A stretch of DNA of 64,000 nt from the NCBI RefSeq assembly GCF_003368325.1, contig NZ_CP031466.1:1984001-2048000 (forward strand), written 5' to 3'. Under the pieces are notes generated by a model. The model worked only from the letters and a program-made list of their open reading frames with translations. It was not told the origin of the DNA and searched no databases. A program made the translations under genes and the position numbers. Shown here in pieces: positions 11,357 through 20,509 of the stretch. This stretch comes from Paraburkholderia caffeinilytica. Its GTDB lineage: Bacteria > Pseudomonadota > Gammaproteobacteria > Burkholderiales > Burkholderiaceae. The first letter of the stretch is position 1, and every line of letters begins with the position of its first letter.

Positions 11357-12256
11357 TCAAGCAGATGCGTCCGTTGCGTTTGCCTTCGCGCCGGTGCGCG
11401 CCTCGATTGCATGCACGACTGCCACCATGTCGGCCTGACCGTGCCCCAACCCGACGGTCTCGGTGTACAGGTCGAAGCAGACATCCAGCAGCGGTGATGC
11501 GAGATTCGCATGGCGCGCTGCTTCGGCCGCGAGCCGGTTGTTCTTCAGCACGTCGACAATCGAGGCCTGCACCGTGAAATCCTCGTTCACGAGCTTGTCG
11601 ACCTTCACGCGCGATACGTTGCTTGCCATCGGACCCGCGTCGAGCACGGCCTGGAACTGCTTCATGTCGAGTCCGTAGCGCCGCGCAAGATGCGACGCCT
11701 CGGCAAGCGCGGTCACCATCGGAATCAGGAACGCGTTGATCGACAGCTTCATCAGAAGCCCTGTCGGCACCGCCCCGCAGATCACCGTTTCGTGGCACAT
11801 CGGCTTGAGGAGCGGACGCACTTCGTCAACGTCCGCGGGCTCGCCCGCCAACATAGCCACCAGTTGACCCGCTTCGGCCGGCTTGCGCGAGCCCGAAACA
11901 GGCGCCTCGACGTACCGTCCTCCCGCCGCGCGAATGTCGGCTTCGAGGCCATGCGAATAGTCGGCCGACGTCGTGCCCATGTGCACGATCGTGTGCCCCG
12001 CGACGTTCGCCGCGAAATCTGCGGTATGGCGGCCGAGCACCGCGTCGAGCGCTGTATCGGTCGCCATCATCAGGATGACGATGCGGGCCTGCCGGAAGAC
12101 ATCGCCGGCGCTGTTGGCAACCTGCGCGCCTGCGTCGTGCAACGCGGCGCAACGTTCCGGCGTGCGGTTCCACACTATCAGTGCCGTGCCGGCACGTGCG
12201 AGGTTGAGCGCCATCGGCTGTCCCATCACGCCGAGGCCGATGAATCCTACTGTCAT
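11357..12256 (-). CDS. NAD(P)-dependent beta-hydroxyacid dehydrogenase (3-hydroxyisobutyrate dehydrogenase-like)
   Basis: A 299-residue 6-phosphogluconate/3-hydroxyisobutyrate dehydrogenase family enzyme. It opens with the dinucleotide-binding motif [18 protein letters not shown]. The substrate-binding block [24 protein letters not shown] and the catalytic-lysine helix [12 protein letters not shown] (K near residue 170, where family members have G-x-x-x-K-x-x-N) follow. The ATG at 12256 is preferred over one four codons upstream because GGAG sits seven bases before it. Likely substrates are small beta-hydroxyacids such as tartronate semialdehyde or glyoxylate-type compounds; the exact one is unknown. 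It stands between the aidA region and an MFS exporter, without an evident operon partner. Confidence 0.88.
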   Translation of the reverse strand: MTVGFIGLGVMGQPMALNLARAGTALIVWNRTPERCAALHDAGAQVANSAGDVFRQARIVILMMATDTALDAVLGRHTADFAANVAGHTIVHMGTTSADYSHGLEADIRAAGGRYVEAPVSGSRKPAEAGQLVAMLAGEPADVDEVRPLLKPMCHETVICGAVPTGLLMKLSINAFLIPMVTALAEASHLARRYGLDMKQFQAVLDAGPMASNVSRVKVDKLVNEDFTVQASIVDVLKNNRLAAEAARHANLASPLLDVCFDLYTETVGLGHGQADMVAVVHAIEARTGAKANATDASA

Positions 12257-12436
12257 GAGGGTCTCCATTGCTCATCCGGTGCTTGTGAGCACGGGTAAGT
12301 GGATCGGGTGCAGATGTGCTCGCGCAGCGGCCGCTTTGGCCACCCCGTGGGGCGCTTCAGACGGAGTCGATCGAGAGCCGGGCGACGTCGTCCAGTCTAT
12401 CTAAATTACCGCATTTCCACCTGCACCTCGAGGGTG

Positions 12437-13816
12437 TCACCAGGCATCGCTGCCCGCGTAACGCGTCGCCACGGCCAACGCGATGCTCCAGACCAGCGCG
12501 GCCAGCAGCGATAAACCGATCGCCAGATAGACGGCGACGCGAATCCCCCCGTCGGGCGGCTGGATCGCGCTTATCAGCGCGCCGAAGATCGCGACGCCAA
12601 AAGCGGACCCCGTCTGCCGGCTCGCGTTGAGCACGCCCGCTGCGACCCCGGCACGCGTCTTGTCCACCGCAGTCATCAACGCGGCAGTCGCCGCCGGCGA
12701 AATCACCCCCGCTCCGAAACCGACAGCCGGAAAGCAAAGCGCGATACGCCAATACGGCGCATCGTCCGCGAGCGCGACGAGCCCGGCGAAGCCCAGTGCA
12801 TACAGCAGGAAGCCGCCACAAACGAGCCGGTGCGCGCCATACGCCCGGTTCAACGCGCCGGATGCGAAGCTGCCGATGGTCACCATCACGGTCAAGGGCA
12901 GGAACGCGAGGCCGGTCCGCAAAGGCGTCCATCCACGCGCGGACTGGAAGTACAGGCTCAGCAGAAAAAACAAGCCGTAGAAAATCAGGCCGGATATCAG
13001 CGAAACGAATGCCGAGGCGGAAAACACCGGACTGCGAAAGAAGCCCAACGGCAGCATTGGCTGCCTGCGTCTGGTCTCGACCAGCACGAACGCAACCCAG
13101 GCGGCAAGCGCAACCGCTGCACCCACACGCATTGCGTCCGTCCGCCATCCGAGCTTCGCTCCCTCTATCAGCACGGCGACCGACGCGCCAAGCGCCACGA
13201 TGGCGAGCATCTGTCCGGCGACATCCATCGGCCTGTCCGACGCAGCTGGACGGACCGAATCGACGCGCGTGGTCAGCCACGCACCGACCAGCGCGATCGG
13301 CACGTTCACCAGAAAAATGCTGCGCCAGCCGAGCAGATGAATCAGCAGGCCGCCGGCGAGCGGCCCCGCCGCCATCGCGATGCCGCCGCATCCGGCCCAC
13401 ACGCCGATCGCGCCGGCGCGCTGCCGGGCAACCGGAAAAGCATGGTTGATCAGGGTCAGCGAACACGGCACCAACAGTGCCGCGCCGACACCTTGCAACA
13501 CCCGCGCGGCCACCAGAATCGGCAAATCCGGCGCCAATCCGCATAACCCCGATGCGCAGGCAAAGATCAGCAATCCGGCGAGGTAAACGGTTTTTGCGCC
13601 GATCCGGTCGCCCAGTGCGCCGCCGCTCAGCAGCAGGCTGGCAAATGTCAGCGTGTACGCGTTGACCACCCATTGCAAGCCGGCGATATCCGAGCCCAGA
13701 CTGGCCGCAACCGGCTCCAGCGCAACGTTTACGATCGACGTATCCAGTATGACAATGACGTAGCTGAGGCTCGTCGCGATCAGTACCCGCTTCTGATATT
13801 CACGTTCATCGTTCAA
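12437..13816 (-). CDS. MFS drug exporter, DHA2 (EmrB/QacA) type
   Basis: A 459-residue proton-driven multidrug exporter predicted to span the inner membrane about 14 times. Signatures are ILDTSIVNVALEPVAASLG (motif D1 at the first helix), LLLSGGALGDRIGAKTVY (motif A), RVLQGVGAALLVPCSLTLI (motif B) and GPLAGGLLIHLLGWRSIFLVNVPIAL (motif C), characteristic of the DHA2 antiporters. No EmrA-like periplasmic adaptor is adjacent. The gene is divergent from an ArsR-type regulator 137 bases away, which probably represses it. Confidence 0.9.
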   Translation of the reverse strand: MNDEREYQKRVLIATSLSYVIVILDTSIVNVALEPVAASLGSDIAGLQWVVNAYTLTFASLLLSGGALGDRIGAKTVYLAGLLIFACASGLCGLAPDLPILVAARVLQGVGAALLVPCSLTLINHAFPVARQRAGAIGVWAGCGGIAMAAGPLAGGLLIHLLGWRSIFLVNVPIALVGAWLTTRVDSVRPAASDRPMDVAGQMLAIVALGASVAVLIEGAKLGWRTDAMRVGAAVALAAWVAFVLVETRRRQPMLPLGFFRSPVFSASAFVSLISGLIFYGLFFLLSLYFQSARGWTPLRTGLAFLPLTVMVTIGSFASGALNRAYGAHRLVCGGFLLYALGFAGLVALADDAPYWRIALCFPAVGFGAGVISPAATAALMTAVDKTRAGVAAGVLNASRQTGSAFGVAIFGALISAIQPPDGGIRVAVYLAIGLSLLAALVWSIALAVATRYAGSDAW

Positions 13817-13953
13817 GAGTTCCAGCCCCTATTTCCTGGTTGTCCGTTGACTATAAGGCGGCCCGCACAGAGAATGCTTCGGGCTGTATCGAAGCGTGCG
13901 ACCGACCGATTTTTCACCCGCTATCACGCATCAATGACGGACCTTGTACATAA

Positions 13954-14658
13954 ATGGGCCAGCACAATATTTCGAGCGTTGCGCACCTGATCGCCGAGCC
14001 GGTTCGTTCGGTGATTCTGATCACGCTCGCCGACGGCAGCGCCATGTCGGCCGGCGCGCTCGCGGAAGCGGCGGGCGTGACCGCGCAGACGGCCAGTTCG
14101 CACCTCTCCAAGCTGCTCGACGGCGGCTTGCTGAGCGTGGAAAGCAAGGGCCGGCATCGCTACTACCGGCTCGCTGGGGCGCACGTTTCGCACGTGCTCG
14201 AAAGCCTCGCATCGGTTGGACCGGTCACCCCGGCCTGGCGCACTACGCCGAATCGCTCGGCGCAGGCGCTGCGTTTCGCGCGTTGCTGCTACGACCACCT
14301 GGCTGGCCAGATCAGCATCGCGGTGACGCAAAGCATGCTCACGCGGGGCTTTGTCGTCGAGGCGGGGGAGCGCCACTATGCGCTCACCCCACCCGGCTGC
14401 GCGTGGCTGCAGCAACTCGGCATCGATATCGGCGATCTGGCGGTGGGCCAAGCTGAACAGGGCCGCCAATGCCTCGATTGGACCGAACGGCAATACCACC
14501 TCGCGGGGCCGTTAGGCGCGCGGCTCATGGATGCCTTTCTTGCATGGGGATGGATGCGCAGGTCCCCCGCCACGCGGTCGGTGACCGTCACGGCGCTCGG
14601 CTGGGAGGGACTCAGGAAACATTTCGGCGTCGAGCGCGAGACATGCGGACCTGATTGA
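13954..14658 (+). CDS. ArsR-type winged-helix regulator with C-terminal effector domain
   Basis: A 234-residue regulator. Residues 1-95 form the winged helix: IAEPVRSVILITLADGSAMSAGALAEAAGVTAQTASSHLSKLLDGGLLSVESKGRHRYYRLAG. The remaining 140 residues are longer than in simple ArsR proteins and probably form an effector or dimer domain. They are rich in Cys/Trp positions (ARCCYDHLAGQI, PPGCAWLQQLG, QCLDWTERQYHLAGPLGARL). This extended type (seen as YczG/DUF-like ArsR regulators) usually sits beside transporters. It is divergent from the DHA2 exporter and is the likely repressor of it. No strong ribosome site precedes the ATG. Confidence 0.87.
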   Translation: MGQHNISSVAHLIAEPVRSVILITLADGSAMSAGALAEAAGVTAQTASSHLSKLLDGGLLSVESKGRHRYYRLAGAHVSHVLESLASVGPVTPAWRTTPNRSAQALRFARCCYDHLAGQISIAVTQSMLTRGFVVEAGERHYALTPPGCAWLQQLGIDIGDLAVGQAEQGRQCLDWTERQYHLAGPLGARLMDAFLAWGWMRRSPATRSVTVTALGWEGLRKHFGVERETCGPD

Positions 14659-14746
14659 AACTCCCGGCCCACACGGGTCGCTCAATTGTTAAATCCTCGC
14701 CTCGCCGCTTCGTTGTGTTGAAGCCGGCTCACCGAGGAAAGGCGAC

Positions 14747-15067
14747 GTGCACGCACCGAAACATCATCGCGGAACTCATCGCCCCTCGCATCTGAAAGCG
14801 GTCGAGCCGACCGATCCGCCGCATCCAGGACCCAGGCCCGAGCCGGAACAGAAACCCGGGCAGAAATCCGAGCAGAAGCCAAGGCTGACGCCCAGAAAAG
14901 CGGGCACCCGGCACGAAGACCGACCTGCAAAACGCGCGCGACGAATTCGACCTCGCTACTTGAGGCGCTCGGTTGCAGCACTGCCACGCAAGCCGAAACG
15001 ACTCGCGTCACCAACACGGGAAGTCACCCAGGAATCGAGGCCGTTGCAATCAGGTGCCGGCGCCTGA
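14747..15067 (+). CDS. Possible small proline/lysine/arginine-rich protein
   Basis: A 106-codon frame with a GTG start preceded at good distance by GAGGAAAGG. The product is strongly basic and disordered (HLKAVEPTDPPHPGPRPEPE, KPGQKSEQKPRLTPRKAG, RRIRPRYLRRSVAALPRKPK) with no recognised domain. It stops within a large palindrome that could act as terminator. The good ribosome site and biased Pro/Lys composition argue for a real gene, but the opposite strand is also open and no family is recognised, so it remains doubtful. Confidence 0.3.
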   Translation: MHAPKHHRGTHRPSHLKAVEPTDPPHPGPRPEPEQKPGQKSEQKPRLTPRKAGTRHEDRPAKRARRIRPRYLRRSVAALPRKPKRLASPTREVTQESRPLQSGAGA

Positions 15068-15080
15068 TTGCAACGGCCTC
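15037..15080. terminator. Long perfect-stem hairpin, terminator-like
   Basis: Bases 15037-15058 and 15059-15080 are reverse complements over 22 positions with a single T/G wobble (15055/15062). The palindrome runs from GAGGCCGTTG to CAACGGCCTC. No T-run follows, so intrinsic termination is uncertain; a bidirectional mRNA-end structure or a protein-binding site are alternatives. Confidence 0.45.
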
Positions 15081-15200
15081 TCGGCCGACGACAGACTCCC
15101 GCCTGAAGACAGCTTGCCTGACTTCGCAATGATTGCGCCGTGACGCGGGTGCAATCAAATCCGTCCACTTGACTCCCGGCAGATGCAAAGGTAATCTACA

Positions 15201-15211
15201 AAGGTAACCTT
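15201..15211. promoter_or_regulatory. Putative MarR operator
   Basis: AAGGTAACCTT is an exact inverted repeat (AAGGT/ACCTT around one base) lying 13 bases before the MarR-gene start codon, next to a second half-site AAAGGTAAT at 15188-15195. MarR proteins typically bind such palindromes over their own promoters, which suggests autoregulation of the MarR-isochorismatase-MFS operon. Confidence 0.45.
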
Positions 15212-15224
15212 CATATATGCCGGT

Positions 15225-15692
15225 ATGTCCAGCAACGACACTCAACCCACGCGCGCCTCCTCCGATCCCGACGCCCTGCACGCAACGGCAGAAGACCTGC
15301 GCGTACTTGTCGGCAAATTGCGTCGCCGGCTGCGCGAGGAAGCGCATGTGGGCGATTTCACGCCGTCGCAGGTGCAGGTTCTCAGCCTGCTGGAACGCGA
15401 AGGTCCGGCAACGGTCACCACGCTCGCGCGTATCCAGGGTATGCGGCCGCAATCCATGGGCGAGACGCTTTCAGTTCTGAAAGCAGCTGGACTCGTGAGC
15501 GGCGCACCAGACCCGAACGACGGGCGGCAAACCGTTCTCTCCCTCACGCCCGCGTTCCGCAAAAAGATCAAGGCAAGCCGCGCGGCACGCGAGGACTGGC
15601 TATTCCGTACGATCCAGACCCGCTTCTCCGCCGCCGAACAGAAACAACTCGCGATTGGCGTCGACTTGCTCAAACGCCTCATCGACTCGTAA
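15225..15692 (+). CDS. MarR-family transcriptional regulator
   Basis: A 155-residue winged-helix repressor. The DNA-binding region is FTPSQVQVLSLLEREGPATVTTLARIQGMRPQSMGETLSVLKAAGLVSGAPDPNDGRQTVLSLTP, with the wing signature DPNDGRQTxLxLT. The N- and C-terminal helices (AEDLRVLVGKLRRRLRE, FSAAEQKQLAIGVDLLKRLI) form the dimer interface. It is the first gene of an operon with the isochorismatase-like hydrolase (16-base gap) and an MFS exporter. The palindrome just upstream suggests autoregulation. MarR-hydrolase-exporter units often respond to aromatic compounds. Confidence 0.9.
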   Translation: MSSNDTQPTRASSDPDALHATAEDLRVLVGKLRRRLREEAHVGDFTPSQVQVLSLLEREGPATVTTLARIQGMRPQSMGETLSVLKAAGLVSGAPDPNDGRQTVLSLTPAFRKKIKASRAAREDWLFRTIQTRFSAAEQKQLAIGVDLLKRLIDS

Positions 15693-15708
15693 CGTCCAGG
15701 AAAACACC

Positions 15709-16272
15709 ATGGCTCTCACTACGCTCGACCCCAAAACCGCATTGATCGCCATCGATTTGCAGCAAGGTATCGTCGCGCTGCCCACCGCCCACCCCACCGG
15801 CGAAGTCGTCAAACGCTCCGTTGATCTGATCGACGCATTTCGCCGTCACGGTCTGCCGGTGGTGCTCGTCAACGTGGCGGGCGGCGCGCCCGGCCGCGCG
15901 GAACAGTCGCGTCCTACTGGTGACTTCCCCGCCGGCTTTGCGGACCTCGTTCCCGAACTGAATCATCAGCCGTCGGATCATCTGGTGACCAAGCGCACCT
16001 GGGGCGCGTTCACCAACACCGACCTCGAAGCGTATCTGCGCAAACAAGACGTCACGCAGATCGTGCTGGTCGGTGTGGCCACCAGCATCGGCGTCGAGTC
16101 CACCGCGCGTTTCGCACAGGAACTCGGCTTCAATGTCACCTTCGCGGTAGACGCGATGACGGACATGAATCTCGACGCTCACACCAACAGCATCACGCGA
16201 ATCTTCCCGCGCCTCGGCGAGACCGGCACGACGCAAGACGTCCTCGACCTGCTTGATCAATCGCGCGCATGA
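15709..16272 (+). CDS. Isochorismatase-family hydrolase
   Basis: A 187-residue alpha/beta hydrolase of the cysteine-hydrolase/isochorismatase superfamily. The catalytic Asp is in TALIAIDLQQGIV and the catalytic Lys in LVTKRTWGAF. The position that carries the nucleophilic Cys in nicotinamidases reads GVATSIGVESTARFA, so Cys is replaced by Gly, as in true isochorismatases and many uncharacterised relatives. Amidase chemistry by the usual cysteine is therefore unlikely. The ATG at 15709 follows AGGA at good distance. It sits between a MarR regulator and an MFS transporter. Confidence 0.88.
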   Translation: MALTTLDPKTALIAIDLQQGIVALPTAHPTGEVVKRSVDLIDAFRRHGLPVVLVNVAGGAPGRAEQSRPTGDFPAGFADLVPELNHQPSDHLVTKRTWGAFTNTDLEAYLRKQDVTQIVLVGVATSIGVESTARFAQELGFNVTFAVDAMTDMNLDAHTNSITRIFPRLGETGTTQDVLDLLDQSRA

Positions 16273-16324
16273 CCACGCGTTTGAACCGCTGCACGGCGCG
16301 CATCGTCCACACGGGGAGATTCCG

Positions 16325-17665
16325 GTGAGTGGCACATTCCGTTCGCTGCGCACGTTCAACTACCGGGTCTGGGCCAGCGGCGCGATCGTCTCCAACATCG
16401 GAACATGGATGCAGCGCACGGCGCAGGACTGGCTCGTGCTCACGGAACTCACGCATCACAATGCAACCTCCGTGGGCATTGTGATGTCGCTGCAGTTCGG
16501 CCCGCAAATGCTCCTGCTGCCGCTTACCGGCTATGCGGCCGATCATTTCGATCGCCGCAAGCTGCTGTTCGCCACCCAGGGGGCGATGGGCACGTTGGCG
16601 TTATGCCTCGGGATTCTCACCGTGACCGGCCTCGTGCAGCTATGGCAGGTCTATGTGTTTGCGGGTTTGCTCGGCTGTGTCACCGCGTTCGATTCACCGG
16701 CGCGTCAGACCTTTGTCTCCGATCTGGTCGGAGAAGCCGATCTGCCGAATGCGGTCGCGCTGAACTCCACCTCGTTTAACGCGGCGCGCATGATCGGGCC
16801 TGCTGTCGCAGGGCTGTTGATCGCCTCGGTGGGCACGGGCTGGGTGTTTGTGATCAACGGCCTCTCCTTTGTCGCCGTGCTCGCCTCGCTGCGGATGCTG
16901 CGCATCAGCGAACTGAATCTGAAACCACGTGCGACACGCACGCGCGGCAGCTTCGTGGAAGGTTTCAAGTATGTGTGGACGCGTCCCGATCTGAAAACCG
17001 CGCTGTTGATGATGTTTCTGATCGGGACGTTCGGGCTGAACTTCCCGATCTTCATCTCGACCATGTCGGTCACCGCCTTTCATGCAGGTGCGAGTCAATA
17101 CGGCGTGCTGAGCTCGATCATGGCAATCGGTTCGGTAACCGGTGCGCTGCTCTCCGCACGCAGAGCGAGGCCCCGCATGGCTCTTTTGCTCGGCGCGGCG
17201 GCGATTTTCGGCGTGGGCTGCACGGTCGCCGCGCTGATGCCGAACTATGTGCTGTTCGGGCTGGCACTCGTCGTGATCGGCGTGGCGACGCAGACGTTCA
17301 ACACGTCGACGAACAGCCTCGTGCAAATCTCTACCGAGCCGGCCATGCGTGGCCGGGTCATCGCCATCCTGCTGGCTATCGCGCTCGGTGGCACGCCGCT
17401 CGGCGCACCGGTGGTGGGCTGGGTCGCGGATCGCTTCGGCCCGCGTTGGGCGCTCGGCGTCGGCGCTGCATCGGGCTTCGCCGCGGCGATCGTCGGCCTG
17501 ATCTATCTGGTGAAGTATCGTCAGTTGCGCGTGTATGTCGAGGCGGGCCGGTTGCGCTACAGCATCGACGACCCGCGCCAGGCGCCGCCTTACGTCAGTC
17601 CCGTCACGGCAGTACACAATGCCGTGTTGAGCGAAGCGGAAGAGGACACGTCCGCCGGGGTTTGA
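16325..17665 (+). CDS. MFS exporter, DHA3/EntS-like
   Basis: A 446-residue transporter with about 12 membrane helices, of the family that includes the enterobactin exporter EntS and macrolide exporters. It starts SGTFRSLRTFNYRVWASGAIVSNIGTWMQRTAQDWLVLTEL, typical of this group (FRxxFxxxxxSxxGxWxQxxAxxWLV). Motif A-like GYAADHFDRRKLLFATQG and the second-half GWVADRFGPRWALGVGAASGF are present. The GTG at 16325 is chosen because GGGGAG lies seven bases upstream; an upstream TTG would overlap the hydrolase. It is the last gene of the MarR operon and is followed by a strong hairpin. The cargo is unknown. Confidence 0.88.
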   Translation: MSGTFRSLRTFNYRVWASGAIVSNIGTWMQRTAQDWLVLTELTHHNATSVGIVMSLQFGPQMLLLPLTGYAADHFDRRKLLFATQGAMGTLALCLGILTVTGLVQLWQVYVFAGLLGCVTAFDSPARQTFVSDLVGEADLPNAVALNSTSFNAARMIGPAVAGLLIASVGTGWVFVINGLSFVAVLASLRMLRISELNLKPRATRTRGSFVEGFKYVWTRPDLKTALLMMFLIGTFGLNFPIFISTMSVTAFHAGASQYGVLSSIMAIGSVTGALLSARRARPRMALLLGAAAIFGVGCTVAALMPNYVLFGLALVVIGVATQTFNTSTNSLVQISTEPAMRGRVIAILLAIALGGTPLGAPVVGWVADRFGPRWALGVGAASGFAAAIVGLIYLVKYRQLRVYVEAGRLRYSIDDPRQAPPYVSPVTAVHNAVLSEAEEDTSAGV

Positions 17666-17760
17666 CGGCCGCTGCGGAATCGGCAGCGGCCCGCGCATCG
17701 GAACGAATGCGCAATCGCAATCCGGGCCACCGTCCAGTGCGAATTCGACGACACATTAAG

Positions 17761-17794
17761 AAAAGCCGCGCCTGAAATCAGGCGCGGCTTTTTA
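17761..17794. terminator. Bidirectional rho-independent terminator
   Basis: The stem arms AAAAGCCGCGCCTGA (17761-17775) and TCAGGCGCGGCTTTT (17778-17792) are fully complementary with A-run before and T-run after. It lies between the end of the MFS gene (17665, rightward) and the end of mmsA (17819, leftward) and can serve both. Confidence 0.88.
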
Positions 17795-17818
17795 ATTACG
17801 GCAATACGGCTCGAATGC

Positions 17819-19342
17819 TTACTTCGCGACCGGCATCGTGAACTCCGCACCCTTCGCGATGCTATCCGGCCAGCGCTGCATGATGCTCTTGTAGCGCGTA
17901 TAGAAACGCACGCCTTCTTCGCCATACGCATGGTGATCGCCGAACAGCGAACGCTTCCAGCCGCCGAACGAGTGCCATGCCATCGGCACCGGAATCGGCA
18001 CGTTGATGCCGACCATGCCCACCTGAATCTGCCGGCCGAACGCGCGCGCCACGCCGCCATCCGACGTGAAGAGCGACACGCCGTTGCCGAATTCATGCGC
18101 ATTGATCAACTCGACCGCGCTCGCGAAATCGGGCACGCGCACCACCGCCAGCACCGGGCCGAAGATTTCTTCCTTGTAGATCTTCATCTCCGTGCCGACC
18201 TGGTCGAACAGCGTGCCGCCGATGAAGAAACCGTCTGTGTTCGCGACCGGATGCGCGCGGCCATCGACGATCAGCTTGGCGCCTTCCGCCACGCCCGAGT
18301 CGATATAGCCGGCCACCTTGGCCTTATGTTCTGCTGTAACCAACGGACCCATTTCGGCGTCCAGGTTCTCGCCGTTCTTGATCACCAGCGACTTCACGCG
18401 CGGCACCAGGCGCTCGATCAGTTCATCGGCGACATTGCCGACCGCCACCGCGACCGAGATCGCCATGCAGCGCTCGCCTGCCGAACCGTAGGCGGCGCCG
18501 ATCAAGGCGTCCACAGCCTGGTCCAGATCGGCGTCCGGCATCACCACCAGATGATTCTTCGCGCCGCCGAGCGCCTGCACACGCTTGCCGCGCTTCGACG
18601 CTTCCGTATAGATATATTCGGCGATCGGCGTGGACCCGACAAACGAGAGCGCCGCAACGTCCGGGTGTTCGATCAGCGCATCCACGGCCACCTTGTCGCC
18701 GTTCACGACGTTGAACACGCCGTCGGGCAAACCGGCTTCCTTCAGCAGTTCGGCAATGCGCAACGACGCCGACGGGTCACGCTCCGACGGCTTCAGCACG
18801 AACGTGTTGCCGCAGGCAAGCGCAACCGGGAACATCCACATGGGCACCATCACCGGGAAATTGAACGGCGTGATCCCCGCCACCACGCCCAGCGCCTGAC
18901 GCAGATTCCAGTTGTCGATGCCGCCGCCGATCTGATCGGTGAAATCGGTCTTCAGCAGGTTCGGAATGCCGCAGGCGAACTCGACCACTTCGATGCCGCG
19001 CACCACTTCGCCTTGCGCGTCCGTGAACACCTTGCCGTGTTCGCGGGTAATCAACATGGCGAGTTCGTCGTGATGCCGGTTCAGCAGTTCCTTGAACTTG
19101 AACAGAATGCGGGCGCGCTTGATCGGGGCGGTTTCGCTCCAGGCGGGAAAAGCGGCCTTGGCGGCCTTGACTGCCGCGTCCACTTCCTCGACCGATGCCA
19201 ACGCGACCGACCCGGTCACCTGGCCGGTGGCGGGATTGAACACGTCCTTGAAGCGGCCGCTGGTCGACGCAGCCGGTGCACCGCCGATGTAATGCCCCAA
19301 CTGCTGCACCGACAACTTCGCTTGTTCGTTCACTGCATTCAT
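17819..19342 (-). CDS. mmsA: Methylmalonate-semialdehyde dehydrogenase (CoA-acylating)
   Basis: A 507-residue aldehyde dehydrogenase that converts (methyl)malonate semialdehyde to propionyl- or acetyl-CoA in valine, thymine or inositol catabolism. It contains [36 protein letters not shown], the catalytic cysteine in [14 protein letters not shown], and [19 protein letters not shown]. In the last, Glu of ordinary ALDHs is replaced by Asn, the hallmark of the CoA-dependent MMSDH class. The ATG at 19342 follows GAGGAACGAA; 15 extra upstream codons are unlikely. No mmsB, iol or beta-alanine transaminase gene is adjacent. A LysR gene lies upstream on the same strand with repeated CTGTAT elements between them. 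Confidence 0.94.
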   Translation of the reverse strand: MNAVNEQAKLSVQQLGHYIGGAPAASTSGRFKDVFNPATGQVTGSVALASVEEVDAAVKAAKAAFPAWSETAPIKRARILFKFKELLNRHHDELAMLITREHGKVFTDAQGEVVRGIEVVEFACGIPNLLKTDFTDQIGGGIDNWNLRQALGVVAGITPFNFPVMVPMWMFPVALACGNTFVLKPSERDPSASLRIAELLKEAGLPDGVFNVVNGDKVAVDALIEHPDVAALSFVGSTPIAEYIYTEASKRGKRVQALGGAKNHLVVMPDADLDQAVDALIGAAYGSAGERCMAISVAVAVGNVADELIERLVPRVKSLVIKNGENLDAEMGPLVTAEHKAKVAGYIDSGVAEGAKLIVDGRAHPVANTDGFFIGGTLFDQVGTEMKIYKEEIFGPVLAVVRVPDFASAVELINAHEFGNGVSLFTSDGGVARAFGRQIQVGMVGINVPIPVPMAWHSFGGWKRSLFGDHHAYGEEGVRFYTRYKSIMQRWPDSIAKGAEFTMPVAK

Positions 19343-19384
19343 TTCGTTCCTCGTGTTCGGGATGGGCCGCAAGGGTTGACCCGC

Positions 19385-19473
19385 CAACTGTATCGACGGT
19401 GCGGGTCATATTCCCGATACAGAACAATAAAACCGCGCCTCACTGTACTGTTTTTCGCGCAGCAACTGTATTG
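19385..19473. promoter_or_regulatory. Repeated CTGTAT elements upstream of mmsA
   Basis: CAACTGTATCG at 19385-19395, its partial inverse CGATACAG at 19415-19422 and CAACTGTATTG at 19463-19473 lie upstream of the mmsA start. The first two form CTGTATCG-N19-CGATACAG. Such spaced dyads suit a dimeric or tetrameric regulator, possibly the adjacent LysR protein, though a classical T-N11-A box was not established. Confidence 0.35.
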
Positions 19474-19552
19474 GCCGGTGGGGCCGCCGCAACGTCAGGA
19501 AAGAACGTCCATTCCACGACCTTGCAAGGGGCCTCCACACCCGGAACCCGCG

Positions 19553-20509
19553 TCAAAGGCCGCCCACGCCGTGCGTGACGAGCGCATACGGGCCACTCGT
19601 GAGTTGCTCCCTGAGAAACTCGATGCACACCTGGATCCTCGCCGACGACGACAAGCGCTCCGCCGTCACGGCCCAGACGTCCGCCGATTGCAGATAGTCC
19701 GGCAACACCCGCACCAGTTCGCCGGCACGCAGGCTCTCAGCCACGTCCCAGATCGACACCATCACCACGCCGTAACCGTCTTTCGCCCACTGCACGACGA
19801 TGTCGCTGAGATTCGACGCAACGGTTCCGGTCACCTTCACGCTCTTCTCGCCATTCGGCCCGCTCAGGCGCCAGACGCCGAAGCGGTCGTCGCGGCCGCG
19901 AAACAGCAGGCAGTCGTGCTGAGTCAGGTCGCTCAATTCGGCAGGCACACCGCGACGCGCCAGATACTCCGGCGACGCGCAAAGAATGCGCGCGCTGTCC
20001 ACCATCTTGTGCGCGATCAGGTGCGGCTCCTGCACTTCTCCCACGCGAACGTCGATGTCGAAGTTTTCGCCGACCAGATCCGCGCGCCGATCCAGCAATT
20101 CCAGCCAGATCTCCAGATTCGGATGGCGCTGGCGCAGCATCGAAAGGATCGGCGAAACATGTTTGCGCCCCAGCCGCAGGCTCGTGCTGATACGCAGCAG
20201 CCCACGCAACTCCGTGCGGCGATCGGCGAATGCGTCGGCCATGCCCTGCACGTCGTCGAGTATTTTCTGCGCCCACTGCAAAGCGGCCGCGCCGTCGCTC
20301 GTCACGCTGACCCGGCGCGTGGTGCGCTGGAACAGCTTGACGCCGAGGCTCGCTTCCAGCATGGCGATGCGCTTGCTCACGTGCGAAGGCGACAGGCCCA
20401 TTTCCGTCGATGCCGCGACGAAACTGCCCCGGCGCGCGATGTTGCAGAACAACTGGAGATCGCGCAGGAAAGCCTCATTGCTGGCTGTGAGCGCATTCTG
20501 ATTTTCCAT
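19553..20509 (-). CDS. LysR-family transcriptional regulator
   Basis: A 318-residue regulator. The N-terminal HTH is LQLFCNIARRGSFVAASTEMGLSPSHVSKRIAMLEASLGVKLFQRTTRRVSVTSDGAA, and residues about 100-300 form the periplasmic-binding-like effector domain (LRISTSLRLGRKHVSPILSMLRQRHPNLEIWLEL). It lies upstream of mmsA in the same direction and divergent from the MHS transporter/dehydrogenase operon, so it could control either. The mmsA-proximal repeats favour mmsA; the divergent arrangement favours the transporter. The start at 20509 gives a ten-residue lead before the HTH. Confidence 0.9.
   Translation of the reverse strand: MENQNALTASNEAFLRDLQLFCNIARRGSFVAASTEMGLSPSHVSKRIAMLEASLGVKLFQRTTRRVSVTSDGAAALQWAQKILDDVQGMADAFADRRTELRGLLRISTSLRLGRKHVSPILSMLRQRHPNLEIWLELLDRRADLVGENFDIDVRVGEVQEPHLIAHKMVDSARILCASPEYLARRGVPAELSDLTQHDCLLFRGRDDRFGVWRLSGPNGEKSVKVTGTVASNLSDIVVQWAKDGYGVVMVSIWDVAESLRAGELVRVLPDYLQSADVWAVTAERLSSSARIQVCIEFLREQLTSGPYALVTHGVGGL

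Larger units (their letters stand above)
14659..15224. other. Intergenic region with a doubtful small gene and a large hairpin
   Basis: A stretch of over 550 bases between the ArsR gene and the MarR operon. It contains a possible small basic protein gene (14747-15067) that ends inside a 44-base hairpin (15037-15080), and the promoter/operator of the MarR operon near 15185-15215. Nothing else is recognised. Confidence 0.45.
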
